Below, piece after piece: positions 23,210 through 35,500 of a DNA stretch of 64,000 bases. A program made the position numbers and the translations under genes. The notes below the pieces were generated by a model that saw only the letters and a list, made by a program, of their open reading frames with translations, was not told the DNA's origin and did no database searches. This DNA comes from Jacaranda mimosifolia (Eukaryota > Streptophyta > Magnoliopsida > Lamiales > Bignoniaceae): positions 33,751,299 through 33,815,298 of the forward strand of contig CM032128.1 in assembly GCA_018894105.1 (NCBI GenBank), given 5' to 3'. Position 1 is the stretch's first letter. Each line of letters begins with the position of its first letter.

Positions 23210-26200
23210 CTAGAGTGCCTTCAGTCCTGCAAGATCACGGAGCTTCTCACAGAGTATGAAGGTAATTGTTGTTTGAGGACCCAATCTTGCGAAAATTGCA
23301 AAGCCCCTGGTTATTTTTCAGCATTAAGTAGTCATTTAAGCGAGGCATCAGTCAAGATTTGGCCAAATGAAACATATGTCAGTATCGTCGTAGGTTGGTG
23401 AGTAAATAAGAGAGCTCACCCTTTGTAAAGACCACGAGGACCTTCTGTTAGCAGAACCTGGAATCATACATGATAATGGTGCATCAGACAAGTATGTGGC
23501 AAAAGATTACCAGTGTTTCTATGAAGTCCATCATACACAGCAATACTATCTTCTTAGAGCATCATCTCAAGCAAAAAACAAAAATTCCTATTAAACTATT
23601 ATTATATGTTTAAGCAGCAAGTTCAAACAAAAGGACTAGAAAAGTAACTTTTATAGAAAACATGTTGCTCAATGAAAATGTGTTCCATTTACTCAAAAGA
23701 ACAGGTTAAGCCAAGAAATATGGAAATATAGAAAAACTTAAGCGGAATAAAAATCAGAGAAAAAGTCACAACCTGGTACGCACAATGGAGCCCATTTTTA
23801 TAGCTTCCAACTCTTTTAGATTCCCGTTGCAACATAAGTCTGGTTTTAATCATATCAATTGGAGCAGTCATGATGGTACTCACTATGCCGGCTATGGTAC
23901 TTGCACTTTAGAAGATGGTAAATAAGGGTTAGAAAGAGTTGAAAAAGTTGCACTCATATAGCACAGGGAGACATCTATGTTTTGGAATTGAAACATATCA
24001 AACTACCAACAATTAAGAATTCAAAACACAGAAGTGAAAACATTTAGTCTTTCTGCCTCTTTATTCATGTTGCGATTTGTCTCCAGAGATATATTTATTT
24101 CTACATTGAGGTATTATAATGTAGTGATAGCGGTTAACTTCACCATTTCTTAAGATACTTTCCAACTTTCTTTGCTCCAAGGCACTTCAACTTGTTTTTA
24201 TGTTTCGTCGCCAAATTATAATACAGGTCCCATGCTCTGAGACAATCTACTGAAGCTACAGTGAAATATAAAACAAAAGAATGAACGTTCACATTGGTCA
24301 TATAAGCTCGAAAGTTACACTTGATTACAGACTCTAATTAAGTTATAAGTAACATAAAAGAAGAACAAAATGGAGTCAGCCGAATTTCAAGAGTGTTTTA
24401 GTTTCTAAATGTCTCAAACTTATGTATAGCAGCAGGACTTTGTCCTCGAAGCAAGAAGTCTAGCCTGGTATTAGTAACTGAGAACTGAAGTTTTATTTGC
24501 TGTGCATTTCTCATATACACATTTAGATATATATGTTTGGGCATGATTGCCTACTGCTAAACCAATCAAAAGAAACATCCACAGGAGGGTATAACAAACG
24601 AATATGTCTGAGGGAAGGCAGATTACGCGAGATGCAGATAAAATCCTTCCTGAAGAGAAGTCCATCTCGTCAACACCTGCATTTGCGAAGGTAGAATAAC
24701 AGAAGGGAAATTTTAGATTACACTGAAGTACGATAATAAACAAAAATCCTCGCAGGCAAACAAAACTGATAAATAGGATGGTTAGGACTTAACCCGCTTG
24801 GATTCATCATAGGTAGCAAGCTGAGATGCAGTCAATGCAGCAGCTCTGGCCATTGCAGGTCCAACCCCCCTCCAAAGAGCTGCCACTCCTTCTTCTGAAG
24901 CAATTTTCTGCAGTTCCTGGATTGGCCCACTTTTGGTTTTTGTCTTCATCTGCAGCCGTACCTATGGAAAAAGCAAAGGAAGTTGGAATTTTCCAAAGGA
25001 GTTCAATATCCATTACATTCAGTACCTTCAAAACTTCCACTGGATTGGTGAGTGCAGTTGCAACAGCACCCGAGAAACCTCCAGATGCAATCTTCATCAA
25101 GACATTGTTGGACTCAAAAGCCAATTCACAGACATATTTTGTTGGTTCGTATAAGCCTAAACGGAGACCTCCATAAAGAACTGACCTCATTAACGCAGGT
25201 GTCAATCCCAGATACAAGGACCTTAGTCCTTCAGTTTTGACAACTTGCATAGAAAGTCTTCCCTGCATTCAACCAGAAACAACACGAGATCGGCAATTTC
25301 CCCTCGAATATGCAGATTAATATTTAACAAGAAACTTCTTTTATTAAAAAAGGAAATTTTAAATCTTGATACACACCATGCCAACCAACGGACCTCTTTG
25401 GCCGACAAGTTGCATTTGCAGCCTAACCTTGAGAACATCTGTATTCCAATATAAACTAAGTCATGTACTTCACAGCTAGGTCAAAAATCTCACACTTGCT
25501 ACTTACTGAGCCAATTAGGCTCAATAACTTAGACAAGGTCTTGTCGAATCTCATGTTAAGAGGCTCAATTTAGTTTATTTTCAAGAATTGATGATATAGC
25601 ATCTATCCGGCATAAAATTGCAGGCAAGCACTTAACATGACATGAATAGCTTGAATATAACGAGGAGAACAAGTGATCCAATATGGAAATTGATATTTGT
25701 AAATCTATCTCAACAAGTTAGAGCCATGACATCAAGCATAAACCAATTCTTCATTAACTTCTTTTATGCAACACCACCACAAAAAATTAAGCAAACATAT
25801 CACACATAAAAGAGCTAAAATGTAACCAAATAAATAAATAAAAAGAGCTAAAATAGGGAAAGGACTAACCTAAAGGATGAGTAATGCCGGTGGCAGCAGC
25901 AACAGACATTCCACTCGTGCCGAAGTGATAAACAACATCAGACGGCGAAACTACCCATTTTGCTTTAATTGATCCTACAATTTTTATGCAAGATACAAAT
26001 AAGCAACGATAAAAAACATGTAAACCGAAAAAACACCTTAAAAAGGACCAATTGAAAAAGAAAAAAAAAATCACAGAAAATAAATCAACGAACATAAACA
26101 AAACAATGAGAAGTCAGAAAGAACATAACAGAATATTTGCACAAAAGTACAGAAATTACAATTATCAAACTCAGATCAATTTCTGAAAATGAACTCGGAT

Positions 26201-26226
26201 TTACCAGAAGAGGAGTCGCCCGCCAT
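23210..26226 (-). CDS. Mitochondrial carrier family (SLC25/MCF) protein, 303 aa
   Basis: Nine exons join in phase: 26226-26205, 25974-25870, 25438-25377, 25262-25026, 24961-24794, 24676-24627, 23905-23773, 23457-23420 and 23306-23210. The protein starts MAGDSSSG and ends CEKLRDLAGLKAL. All three repeats carry the carrier signature P-x-[DE]-x-x-[KR]: HPLDVLKVRLQ (about residue 41), NPVEVLKVRLQ (about 135) and APIDMIKTRLM (about 227). The usual downstream glycine-rich motifs, such as EGLRSLYLGL and EGPRGLYKGG, are present. The length matches the family. The sequence is close to the dicarboxylate/uncoupling-protein-like branch; it should sit in the inner mitochondrial membrane, but the substrate cannot be read from sequence. 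From memory, Arabidopsis At4g03115 is a carrier next to BRN1, so this looks like conserved gene order. Introns fall inside the first and second signatures. Confidence 0.92.
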
Positions 26227-27404
26227 TACAAATTTCGAGAGGACTCTAACCCCTGCTTTTTTCTTCTTTCTCTTCTTTTCTTTAGCTTTTTGCAGAGGAA
26301 ATAACTGAATTTAAACCGTACAAACAAGTTGGGCTGTGGAAGAAATGTGAAGCTGCAATTGGTCATTTTTGACGGAGGATGTTTTTATTGTTTTGTGTGC
26401 TCAAAATAAATATTAATTTCCTATTTTATAGAATTATAGATTCGGATTAATTAAAAGAGGAAAAATGAAATAAAAAGACACAAATATAAGACAATAATTG
26501 GAGAGTATGTTTTAAGTAAGAACATCTTTGAGTAACCTCATCTTATTTTAATTTAGCATAATTTTTTTGTAAAATAAATTATATCTTTGTTTCATCTCAC
26601 CCAATTGAGCATAATTTAATTTGGCAAGTGATCAATTAGTACAGTGACATCGTCTTTACGTTGGAAGTGTGAAGTTTGATATTTAAATTCTAATGAATTC
26701 TTAATGTGCGTATTTATATAAATATATATACAGATATAAGTATATTTTCAATTCCTTTTTTTGTTTTTATTAACGTGCGATTTAAATTTGAACCTCACAC
26801 TTATATATTTGAATATTTGAAAATTGTCAGTACAATGCTACAATGCACGAAAGTATTGGCCATCATGAATAGACTTCAATTTGGATAAGATACAGACTAA
26901 TAGCTGTGAAAGTATTATAATCTCTTGTAAGAAAAAGAAAGTGTTATAATACAACGACAATTACATCTCCAAAGTTGTCATTAGCAGTTAAACAACATTG
27001 GAGCAGAGACTCCAAATGCAAAACTAGAGAATAGGAAAGGAATACATTTCTGTTCTCTAAAGGTTGTCACTTACTAGATGGCAACATAAATTCTTCATAA
27101 GGGCTGTTAAAAATTTGGCGTTCATACTCTGATAATCTTCTTTCTGCCTCAATCAAAGTTATATGCAAACACATTATTACATCATTTCAAGAGATGATTG
27201 AACAGGCTTCACAACATAGCAGTTGGCAACATTAAAATTTAACAAAAGAAAATAATATACAACGAAGATGCCTGGGCGAACTACAACCTCTGATGAAAGT
27301 TCGATCCACCTGCAGAAGGCCCACAACAAAGGACCAATTAAATGCATCAGATGCAACTGTTAAATGCACTTTCGAGGAACATATCAATAGACTTGTGCAA
27401 GATT
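26227..27404. other. Promoter of the carrier gene and 3' side of the DCD gene
   Basis: 26240-26340 is a CT-rich leader and promoter region for the minus-strand carrier gene. The remainder is AT-rich. A short coding-like stretch at 27067-27168 on the minus strand is discussed under findings. Confidence 0.5.
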
Positions 27405-29365
27405 TCATCTGTGCTGCGATAGAGAAGGTCCACCAGCAAAAGAGTAGCGTTGGGAGACTGGTGCAGATGTCAAGTCAGTTTCACGCTGGAGAGCAAATCC
27501 CTGATTGAACTCTGGTGGTTCACGAGAAGCACTCAGGGAATATGGCCTCCCACTGAAGCCAGATTGTTCGCCCAAAGTATAAGATGCATAAGCTCTTTCA
27601 CCATCAGGAGTTGTTCTTGTAGGGTGAGTCCTGATATCACTTGTGTGGTTCAGATCGTTGATATATAGTTCCCTCCCAGCTGGAGGATATGGTTCTGATG
27701 GAAGTGCTGTCATCCTTGGCAGTGAAAGATATCGATTTACCAATGCTGTGGTGCTTTCGTCATAAGGGTCATATGCATCCTTGCCATAGTCTTTGACAAT
27801 TTCATAAGTTGATGCTGAAGTGTGCAGTTGCTGGGGCCCTTTAAGGCCATAAGTGCGGTATTCCTTTTCATTGAGGAAAAAAGGATCGGGTTGATTGATT
27901 TCTCTCTGCTGTACAGCTGAATCAATACTCATTGAAGTTGGATTCTTTAGGAGATGCTTTAGTTCTTGATCAAGTTTGCTGGGCTCCCAAGAGCTAACAT
28001 CACTGCCGGCTGTCGTTGGCAAGAGTTGCCTTCCTTGTCGAAGACCATTACTTCTGTATTCTCGCTCAGTTAGAAACAGTGGATCCTGAGGAGGAACTGG
28101 ACTAGAGTAGACATGGTAGTCAGAGAATTGTTTCTCACGATGCAAAGGGATAGATTGCCCCCCGGTGTCATCAACGCCATAATTGTTCAGATGTCTTTGC
28201 CCCTTGAGGGATTCCTCGCTGAACAAATTTGCTGCTGGTACCGGGTAAGTAACAGGATTACCATCCTGAACCACAGATTTGCCATTTGGATGCAACCATG
28301 GGATAGGACGGAACAGATCTATCAGATGTCTAACCTGCGGAAGAAAGAATGGCCTTACTTATGGAAAAAAGAACGATGTTAGATTTCAAAGAAAGAGTAT
28401 TGAAAAATATAGGAAACCCAAGAACAGATACTGGAGCCATATTTTTACCTGCTTCACAGACAACTCTGTCTTGAACTTGTGCGTCCTTTCATCATAGCTG
28501 TCTTTAATTGCTTTCTTAAACATACTTTCAGGTAGTGGAAGGCAGTCTTTGTGAACAATGAAGCGGACCTGCAGAGTGACATGCCATAATTAGAAAACAT
28601 ATTGCAAATTGAGGAAGAAAGCAAGATGATAACTTAAATGAAAGGAACATAGACCTGCGCAGGAAAACCCCCACCAAAAGCTGCTGGTTCGAGTTTCATG
28701 CCGCCAGTAGAAGACGCCTCATAGACTCCATACATCATCTTGAGATCATAATCATATAGGAAAAGTTTAAGACCGGGCTTGATGCTCATCACAACCTCTT
28801 TCTTGTTTGCTGGGACACCCATTACTCGGTAACTGAAACAATCTGGTTTAGTTTTAGCATTGCACATAAAAATCAATCCACCGAGATTTTTCCCAGATTC
28901 CTTCTCTCTCTTCTTTGTGTCTTCATGACTGTTACTTACAATTCCCTTGTCCTTTTTCTCAAGATGTGAGTCGTTTTGATTCCCTTTTGGATCATGATTA
29001 CCTCTTTCTTCACCTTTTTCTTCTCTTTTCCTCTTATTATCTTTTATGTCTTGGACCTTTGGAGTGAACTTTGCTTCTTTGCCTTCTTTGGAACTCTGAA
29101 ATGATGATTTGCTTCCAATTTGAGGGTCAAGCCTATCAAGCTTAAGCCATGTACAGGGCTTCTTAACTACAGTGGTTGGAACAGATTCTTTTGCATCACC
29201 GCCCTTTTTGTCTTCCACTGTTTTCTTGTCAGAAGCTACCTCATACGAAGTAGATTCAGGGGCAATACAAGTTTTTCCCCCCTCTTGCTGTCGTTTCTTG
29301 TCAGGAACAGCCTTTTTTGAAGTAGATTTAGAGGCAACACTCATTGTTTTCTTGTTTTTTCCCAT
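27405..29365 (-). CDS. DCD (development and cell death) domain protein, 586 aa
   Basis: Three coding exons, 29365-28655, 28568-28449 and 28334-27405, join in phase. A 5' UTR exon ending at 30267 splices to 29389, just upstream of the chosen start. The N-terminal 155 residues are Lys/Glu/Ser-rich and disordered. The DCD domain (about residues 160-290) opens [12 protein letters not shown], contains [22 protein letters not shown] and [12 protein letters not shown], and ends [11 protein letters not shown]. The C-terminal half is low complexity but holds two copies of a short module, [13 protein letters not shown] and [16 protein letters not shown] proteins are plant-specific and linked to stress, hormone response and programmed cell death (for example soybean NRPs). 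The exact role here is unknown. No upstream in-frame ATG is seen in the leader exon, which supports the start at MGKNKKTMS. Confidence 0.85.
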
Positions 29366-30266
29366 ATTCTTACCAGCTAATAAGGCGTCCTGAAAGTCAG
29401 AAGGAAACGCTGCAATGCATGCCAATTTCATTAGCATTTGAAAACTAATTTTATTGTAGTTAAAGAAATTGCAAGTGATGCGGAACCACATTAATGAAAC
29501 AGTGAAACTGCACGTCTATGCAGCTAAAAGCAGTTTGAATGATATACTTCACATTCGCAATTCAATCAAACAATAGAAAGGTAATATTTTCACTTAAAAA
29601 GAAATGCTACAGATTTAATAACCCAACTATGTTCGAAGAGGCAGTGTAGTAATCAAACAACAACCTATATATGTGAATTTCAAAGTATCCATGACTACAT
29701 CAGTTTCCTAGATTTTCAAAATTTCTCTTCTGCGTTTCCACATCTAGTTTCAACATGTTCTTTAATTTAAAATAAAACAGCTGTAATTTAACATTACTTC
29801 ATGTATTTTCCTCTACAATTATTTTTCAATCAAAAGAATAGAAAAAAAATACGCATGCAGTTTATGTAGATTCCTGGAAATAACGCATTTGATCAATTCC
29901 ACAACTAGCCAAAAAAGAAAAATGAAAAAGAAAACTCAAAACTCTGGAAGTAATTCTTGAAAAATCCATTATTTTCTTTCAACCCTAAATCACCCTGTTT
30001 CTTTCACCATAATCGTCTTCCCCACCCCCACCCAAACAGCCCCAAACACCCAAAAAAAAAAAAAAAAATGGACGAGGAAAAAAGAAAGAGAGAAAGAAAT
30101 AAAGAACGCTGTGAATTCCTCAGATAGCTATAAAAATAGTCATAATTCAGATGAAAATTGCCTACAATTCACTACATTTCCTTCAACAATTCTCTTTCCT
30201 GAGTAGCTAAAAAATACAATGGAAACGATGATTCAACACTAAATAACAACGAATTTTCGAGCTAAC

Positions 30267-30350
30267 CTTGAAGTTGTGCTCCCACTGCTCGGAATTAGGA
30301 CCGAGAGAGAAAGAGGAGAAGAGTTGAAACAAAAAGGACCAGATTCGAAT
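30267..30350 (-). other. 5' UTR exon of the DCD gene
   Basis: The minus strand reads CACAACTTCAAG followed by a GTTAGC donor at 30266. It is CT-rich upstream and lacks an ATG. The matching acceptor (TTTCAG) lies at 29390-29391. The 5' end is approximate. Confidence 0.5.
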
Positions 30351-30857
30351 TTACAATAAAATAAGGGCTCAGATGTTAAGAATTTAATTTGAATAGGGAT
30401 GATGATCTTCACTTGTGGGCTGGGCCGGTAATGGTTATTGGGGACAACTTACAAGTTCCAAACTCAAGACGCCAACTTCTAGTTCTTGTGAATATTTACT
30501 TTCTTTTTTTATTTTTCTTTTTCTTTTTAAATTTATACAGACGCGCAAATTAAGAACATGTTAAAATTCGAATCCATCATAAAAGACTATAAGAACATGT
30601 TAAAGTTCTAACCCATCATATAACGATATCACAGATCAATTAATCACTTAGTAGAGTTTTAAGTTAACGTGGGTGTGTTTGCAAGAAAATAAACTATGCA
30701 CTATTATTTATTAATTTATTAGAATTTGATTTATTAGTGAATTGGGTAGCTCAACTTTAAAATTAAATTCAATACATATATCTTGAATCACTATTTTTAT
30801 TAATGGAATAACCAAATTATCTTACAGAATATGTCTAAAAGTCTAGAATTTTTTTTT

Positions 30858-31318
30858 TGGGAGTGTTTGGTTATGTTTTACTAGAACAATTTTGTTTTGG
30901 TTAACATAACCAAATATACATTCATTTTGCCTTTAAAATATTCAAATAAGTTTTCCTAAATATCATCTATTATCCCTCCATTATCCACAAAGCTTCCCCA
31001 TGTTTCAATATATACATATAAATCATATATATATATATTATTATTATTATTATTCTTATAATAAAAAATTACTCAATTTCATTTTTACCTTAAAAATCCA
31101 ACAAAAAAATATTGATTTGACTGCTACAATAGTTAAAAAAAAAATTCCTCCAAAATATAAATAAACATACCAAAAAATTTCAAAATAAATTTTTAATTAT
31201 TTTTCAAAATATAACAAAAAATTCATTAGATTTTCCAACACCACTTTATCTTCCTTACAACATTCATTCCCCCAAAACACATATTAAAATCAAACATAAA
31301 ACACAACCAAACATTACC
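30858..31318. mobile_element. Probable MITE (about 460 bp)
   Basis: The left end reads GAGTGTTTGGTTATGTTTTA. The reverse complement of the right end reads TAATGTTTGGTTGTGTTTTA. These imperfect terminal inverted repeats enclose AT-rich non-coding DNA. The target duplication is not clear because of the adjacent poly-T. Confidence 0.45.
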
Positions 31319-32154
31319 TTTGCCTTTCACATCCTAACAACGAGTGAGGGAGAAATAGCAATACTTCATTAACTTCACAGTTTTTACAACCTCATTTAAA
31401 TTTTCCCCATTTACTTCATAAATGATCATTTCTCTCTCTAACATTATCTTTTAAAAGTGATTACACCATAACCTAAAGTATTAAAGTGTTGTGACTTTCA
31501 ATTATATTGTTTATACTAAAACACATGTTATGGTAATTTTGAAGTACTTTTTCCAAAGCAAAGCGAGGGAAAAAAAATAAAATAATGAATTATATGTATC
31601 GTGTTGGGCTTATTCGAGTAGGACATTTTTAAGACATTAAAGGCAAAATCCACGTACTGTATTTGTCAATAAATTGTTAAAATTAGAATTACATGATTTT
31701 ATCAATAATTCCTACTCTTCTTTTTTTGAAATTCTCTTCAATTTTTGTTAAAATGCTATCCTCTCACCATCATCCCCTTTGTTTATGTTTTTTAAATTTT
31801 ATTATCAATATTGTTTGAAAATTAAAAATCATCAATTTATATAAATTTTTTACTGAAACATTATTTATTATCACTTGTAGTTTCTTCTAAATTTGTCATA
31901 TTATTTTATTATTATATCAATCAAATTTAAATTTTAATTAACATAAATAAGCGGTATTATTTCAAAATAATTAACACACATTTTGAAAAAACACGCCTTT
32001 TAAGTATAAAAAGTACTAAACTACCTAAATTTCAATTATATGCCTACCAACATTATTATGTTAAGACAAGATATCTAGATACAATCTTATTTTCATTTTG
32101 AAAACTTTTAAGTAACCTTTTAATTTTTGGAAATGTTGAAAGTAGAAAATGAAA

Positions 32155-32410
32155 ATGGTTTTCTAGGGTCTATATCCATGATTATAACTTATTATCATGT
32201 ACCCATTTTTTAACTGTTCATATCAGTTTGATTTGATTTTTACATTTGAACCATTACGAAATAAAGAATCATGGTTATTTCATGGTTCTTATAAAGAATT
32301 ATTTTCTTTTAAAATTAAATTATGAAAATTAAAATATAAGTCATTACCCTTTAATATTTAATGACCAAAATGTCCTTATTAATTTTTAAAATTAAAAAAA
32401 AAATCCTAAT
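32155..32410. repeat. Inverted repeat arm X, 3' side of NLR unit A
   Basis: It matches 39825-40065 in inverse orientation and 47745-47985 in direct orientation. Shared parts include TTTGAACCATTACGAAATAA-like and CATGGTTCTTATAAAGAA-like blocks. Confidence 0.75.
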
Positions 32411-32543
32411 ATTAAACCCTAAATGACGAATTCAATTAGAAAAAAATCAAAGAAAATTCGTTGTGAGATAGTATACATCATGTTTATGTAAAATGGTCAT
32501 GTTTATTGGTATATACAATTATATCTATCATCTCCAGAGTATA

Positions 32544-35500
32544 TCAGACACGGTGGTGATCACTCATTTCATTAACATCGATGATGACCTTAAACTCTTC
32601 ATTTCCCATATTGTCCCTTTGTTCTTCTTGAATATTTAAAGCAGATTCCATGACCGATGTTGGACACGCTTTTATCTCCATCAACTGCAGCATATCGATG
32701 TCGCCGATTGCAGAAGGAATCTCTTGCAGATTTTTGCATTTATCCAACACCAATCGTTGAAGCCTGGGAAAATGTTCGCTGGACGAGACATTCCATTGAG
32801 CGACTATTAAGCTCTGCAGTTTCAAGAATCTGAGCTGCTGGAATTCGCCATCTCTTGTGTCCCATCTTTCTCCCACAAAAGAATTGGCTTCTAGTTTGAG
32901 AACTTGAAGGTTGGGCAATTCCCCAACTGTCGACATCTTTTCCCAAGGCAACCCCAAATTATTTAGAGTGAGCTTTTTGATAGTGGAGGGTAAGCTAAAC
33001 TCGATCACGCAGCATGCCTTCAATCCGGTCATCTGGAGTGACTCAAGTTGAGTGAGAAATTGCAGATCGAGAAAGCGAGTTCCGCATGAGCATTTGAGTT
33101 TGCGGAGATTGGGTGAACATTTCAACATCTCTTCATCCTGTTGCGTCGTGATGCGAACCAAGGCAAGAAATTCAAGGTTATTTGTTTGGGACCTATAGCA
33201 ATGCTTGTCAAAAACTACTGCATCTTCTACCCGAAGGTATCTCAACTTCATCATTTTCATTATTGCTAAGGATATATGTACTTCCTGCGATCCAGTCTCC
33301 ACAAATAGAAATTCAAGGTTCACAAGGCTGCCTATTGATGCCGGTATACGACTAACGGCCAAGTATCTCAAGTTAACCAGATGTTCAGCCCCAACCCAAT
33401 CAATGGACTTGAACCAGCTCTCCCAATCCAGCACTCTGAGTAATTTCATGTTGGCGGCATATAACAATGTGTTTATGCCAGGGCCTACGAAAGAGCGAAC
33501 TTTATGGCCAAAAGGTAGAAAAATTTCACGTGAAACTATTGGATACAGTCTCATATTATAGACACACATGCGCTGATGCATCGTGTAGATTGGGGAGTTA
33601 CTGTGAGAGAAAAAGGAAAATTAGAGCCATCATCTATCAATGTTATCAAGCAGCACGATATTAACTATTAAGTTTAGAGAGGAAGATGCAAAAGAGTTAG
33701 TGAGTAAACTTACATGCCCATTAGCTTGAGGAAGTTTTCTTCTTTAGCCATTCTCAAGCACAAGTCACGCAATGAATCATGAACAACACAAGCTTTGACT
33801 CCGCCATCTGATCTTCTTTTGGTAACTATTAGTAAGCTTTTATCAATCAGCTCCATCAAATATTCTTCTGCTACATTCTCTGGGATCTTCTTCTCTTCCT
33901 TACGTATGAATCCTTCGGCAATCCACATCCTCATCAACCTCCGAATTGGAATTTCTCTGTCTTCCGAAAATAATCCAAAATAAAGAAAGCACGGTTTCAG
34001 ATGATCTGGTAAATGTTTGTAACTGAATTTCAATATCTGCATCGTGGAATTGGTTTTGTCCGGAAAAATATATGAGGCTATCCTTCCTCCCACATTTTCC
34101 CATGTACTTTCCTCCTCATCCATAGTTGAAAGAATACCAGCTATAACAATTACCGAAAGTGGTAGTCCATTGCAATCTGCTGCAATCTTCTTTCCAATGC
34201 TTCGCAATTTTGGAGGGCAAGGTCTGTTGTGGAAAACCTTTTTCTCTAATAGCTCCCAACACTCATCGTTTGATAAAGAGGGAAGCGAATACGTTATGCC
34301 ATTCGGTGGAGTCACATCTTTATTCCTACTAGTGAACACTATTCGGCTTCCATTTCTGTCGTCTGGGAAATACCTTCTCAAATCATCCCACACTTCTAAA
34401 CTCCAAATATCATCCATTACAATTAGGTATCTTCTTCCTTGCTTTAAACTTTTATAAATACGTTCAGCCAAATTTCTTCTTCCATATCCTTGATTTTGCC
34501 AAGCTCGCTTCCCAAGCTTGTCAGAATGTCAATCAATAGATCTTTTCTCTAATATGTTTGAGAAACAACACACCAAGAGCGTTTGTCAAAGCGATAGATA
34601 ACCGAGGGATGATTGATTAATTTCATTGCGAAAGTTGTCTTGCCAATTCCAGGCATCCCAAAGATGGAAATAATTTGCAGCTGCTCTTTTCCTCCTACCA
34701 GTTGATCCAGAATAGATGTTTCCTTGTCATCAAGACCAACTACAATGTCATGGACCTCATAATTCCTCTTAGCTTGAAATGATAGTTGTTCGTTGAGATC
34801 CTTTTCAAACTTTAAGGCTCCAGTATTGTCATAATTCTTTTTGATTTCTTGGAGCGCAGTACCAATAAGCTTAATCTTGTAGATGGCGTCAGGAAGCCTC
34901 ATGATTAGATACCAGGGAGGAGCATCTCCAACCAGCAAAGAGTTAATCAGATATTCAGCTTGATATGCCACGTCTCTAAAACGCACCATCAAAGGTTGTT
35001 TTAATTCTTCGGTCTGTGAATACCGTTCCACCTTTATATCCTTGAGCAAAGACTGTGAAATAATTAGCTATTGATGGAGTATTTTGATTTGGTCCTTCAC
35101 ATTAACAATCTGATCATCCTCCCTGTTTAATAGATCCTCAAGATTATAAATGACAGAATGAACAATGAAGAGTATATCAACAGCAGCAGTCTTTGGAGTT
35201 ATATAATCTTGAATAATAAACGGCAGCAGATTCAAGAATTTGATGATATTGTCTTTCAAGAGGTCGATATGATGGAACAGAGCATCTAAGGCCTCATCCA
35301 TTCTACTGAATTTGAATGGTCCATACCTGGTGAAAATGAAGGAATGCACTAAACTTGCAGCTTCACTTGCTACTGCCTCAAATTCTGCCAAGAGATTCTA
35401 GACTTGTTGGAGCTCAGTACCCAGAATTGATGTATCTCCAAGTGTTGTAATTGGCACATTACATAGTTAATTATTAAGTGGATGGATGCCAATTATGGTT

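Larger units (their letters stand above)
30400..32540. other. AT-rich intergenic DNA between the DCD gene and the NLR cluster
   Basis: No coding frame is convincing. A probable MITE (30858-31318) and one arm of an inverted repeat (about 32155-32410) are listed separately. A TTA/TA microsatellite lies near 31030-31055. Confidence 0.5.

Noticed and set aside
33205..33561. Plus-strand frames opposite the NLR exons (also 34044-34457, 41105-41536, 48723-49184, 49667-49915)
   Set aside because: They are antisense shadows of the conserved NLR exons and recur only because the genes are duplicated.
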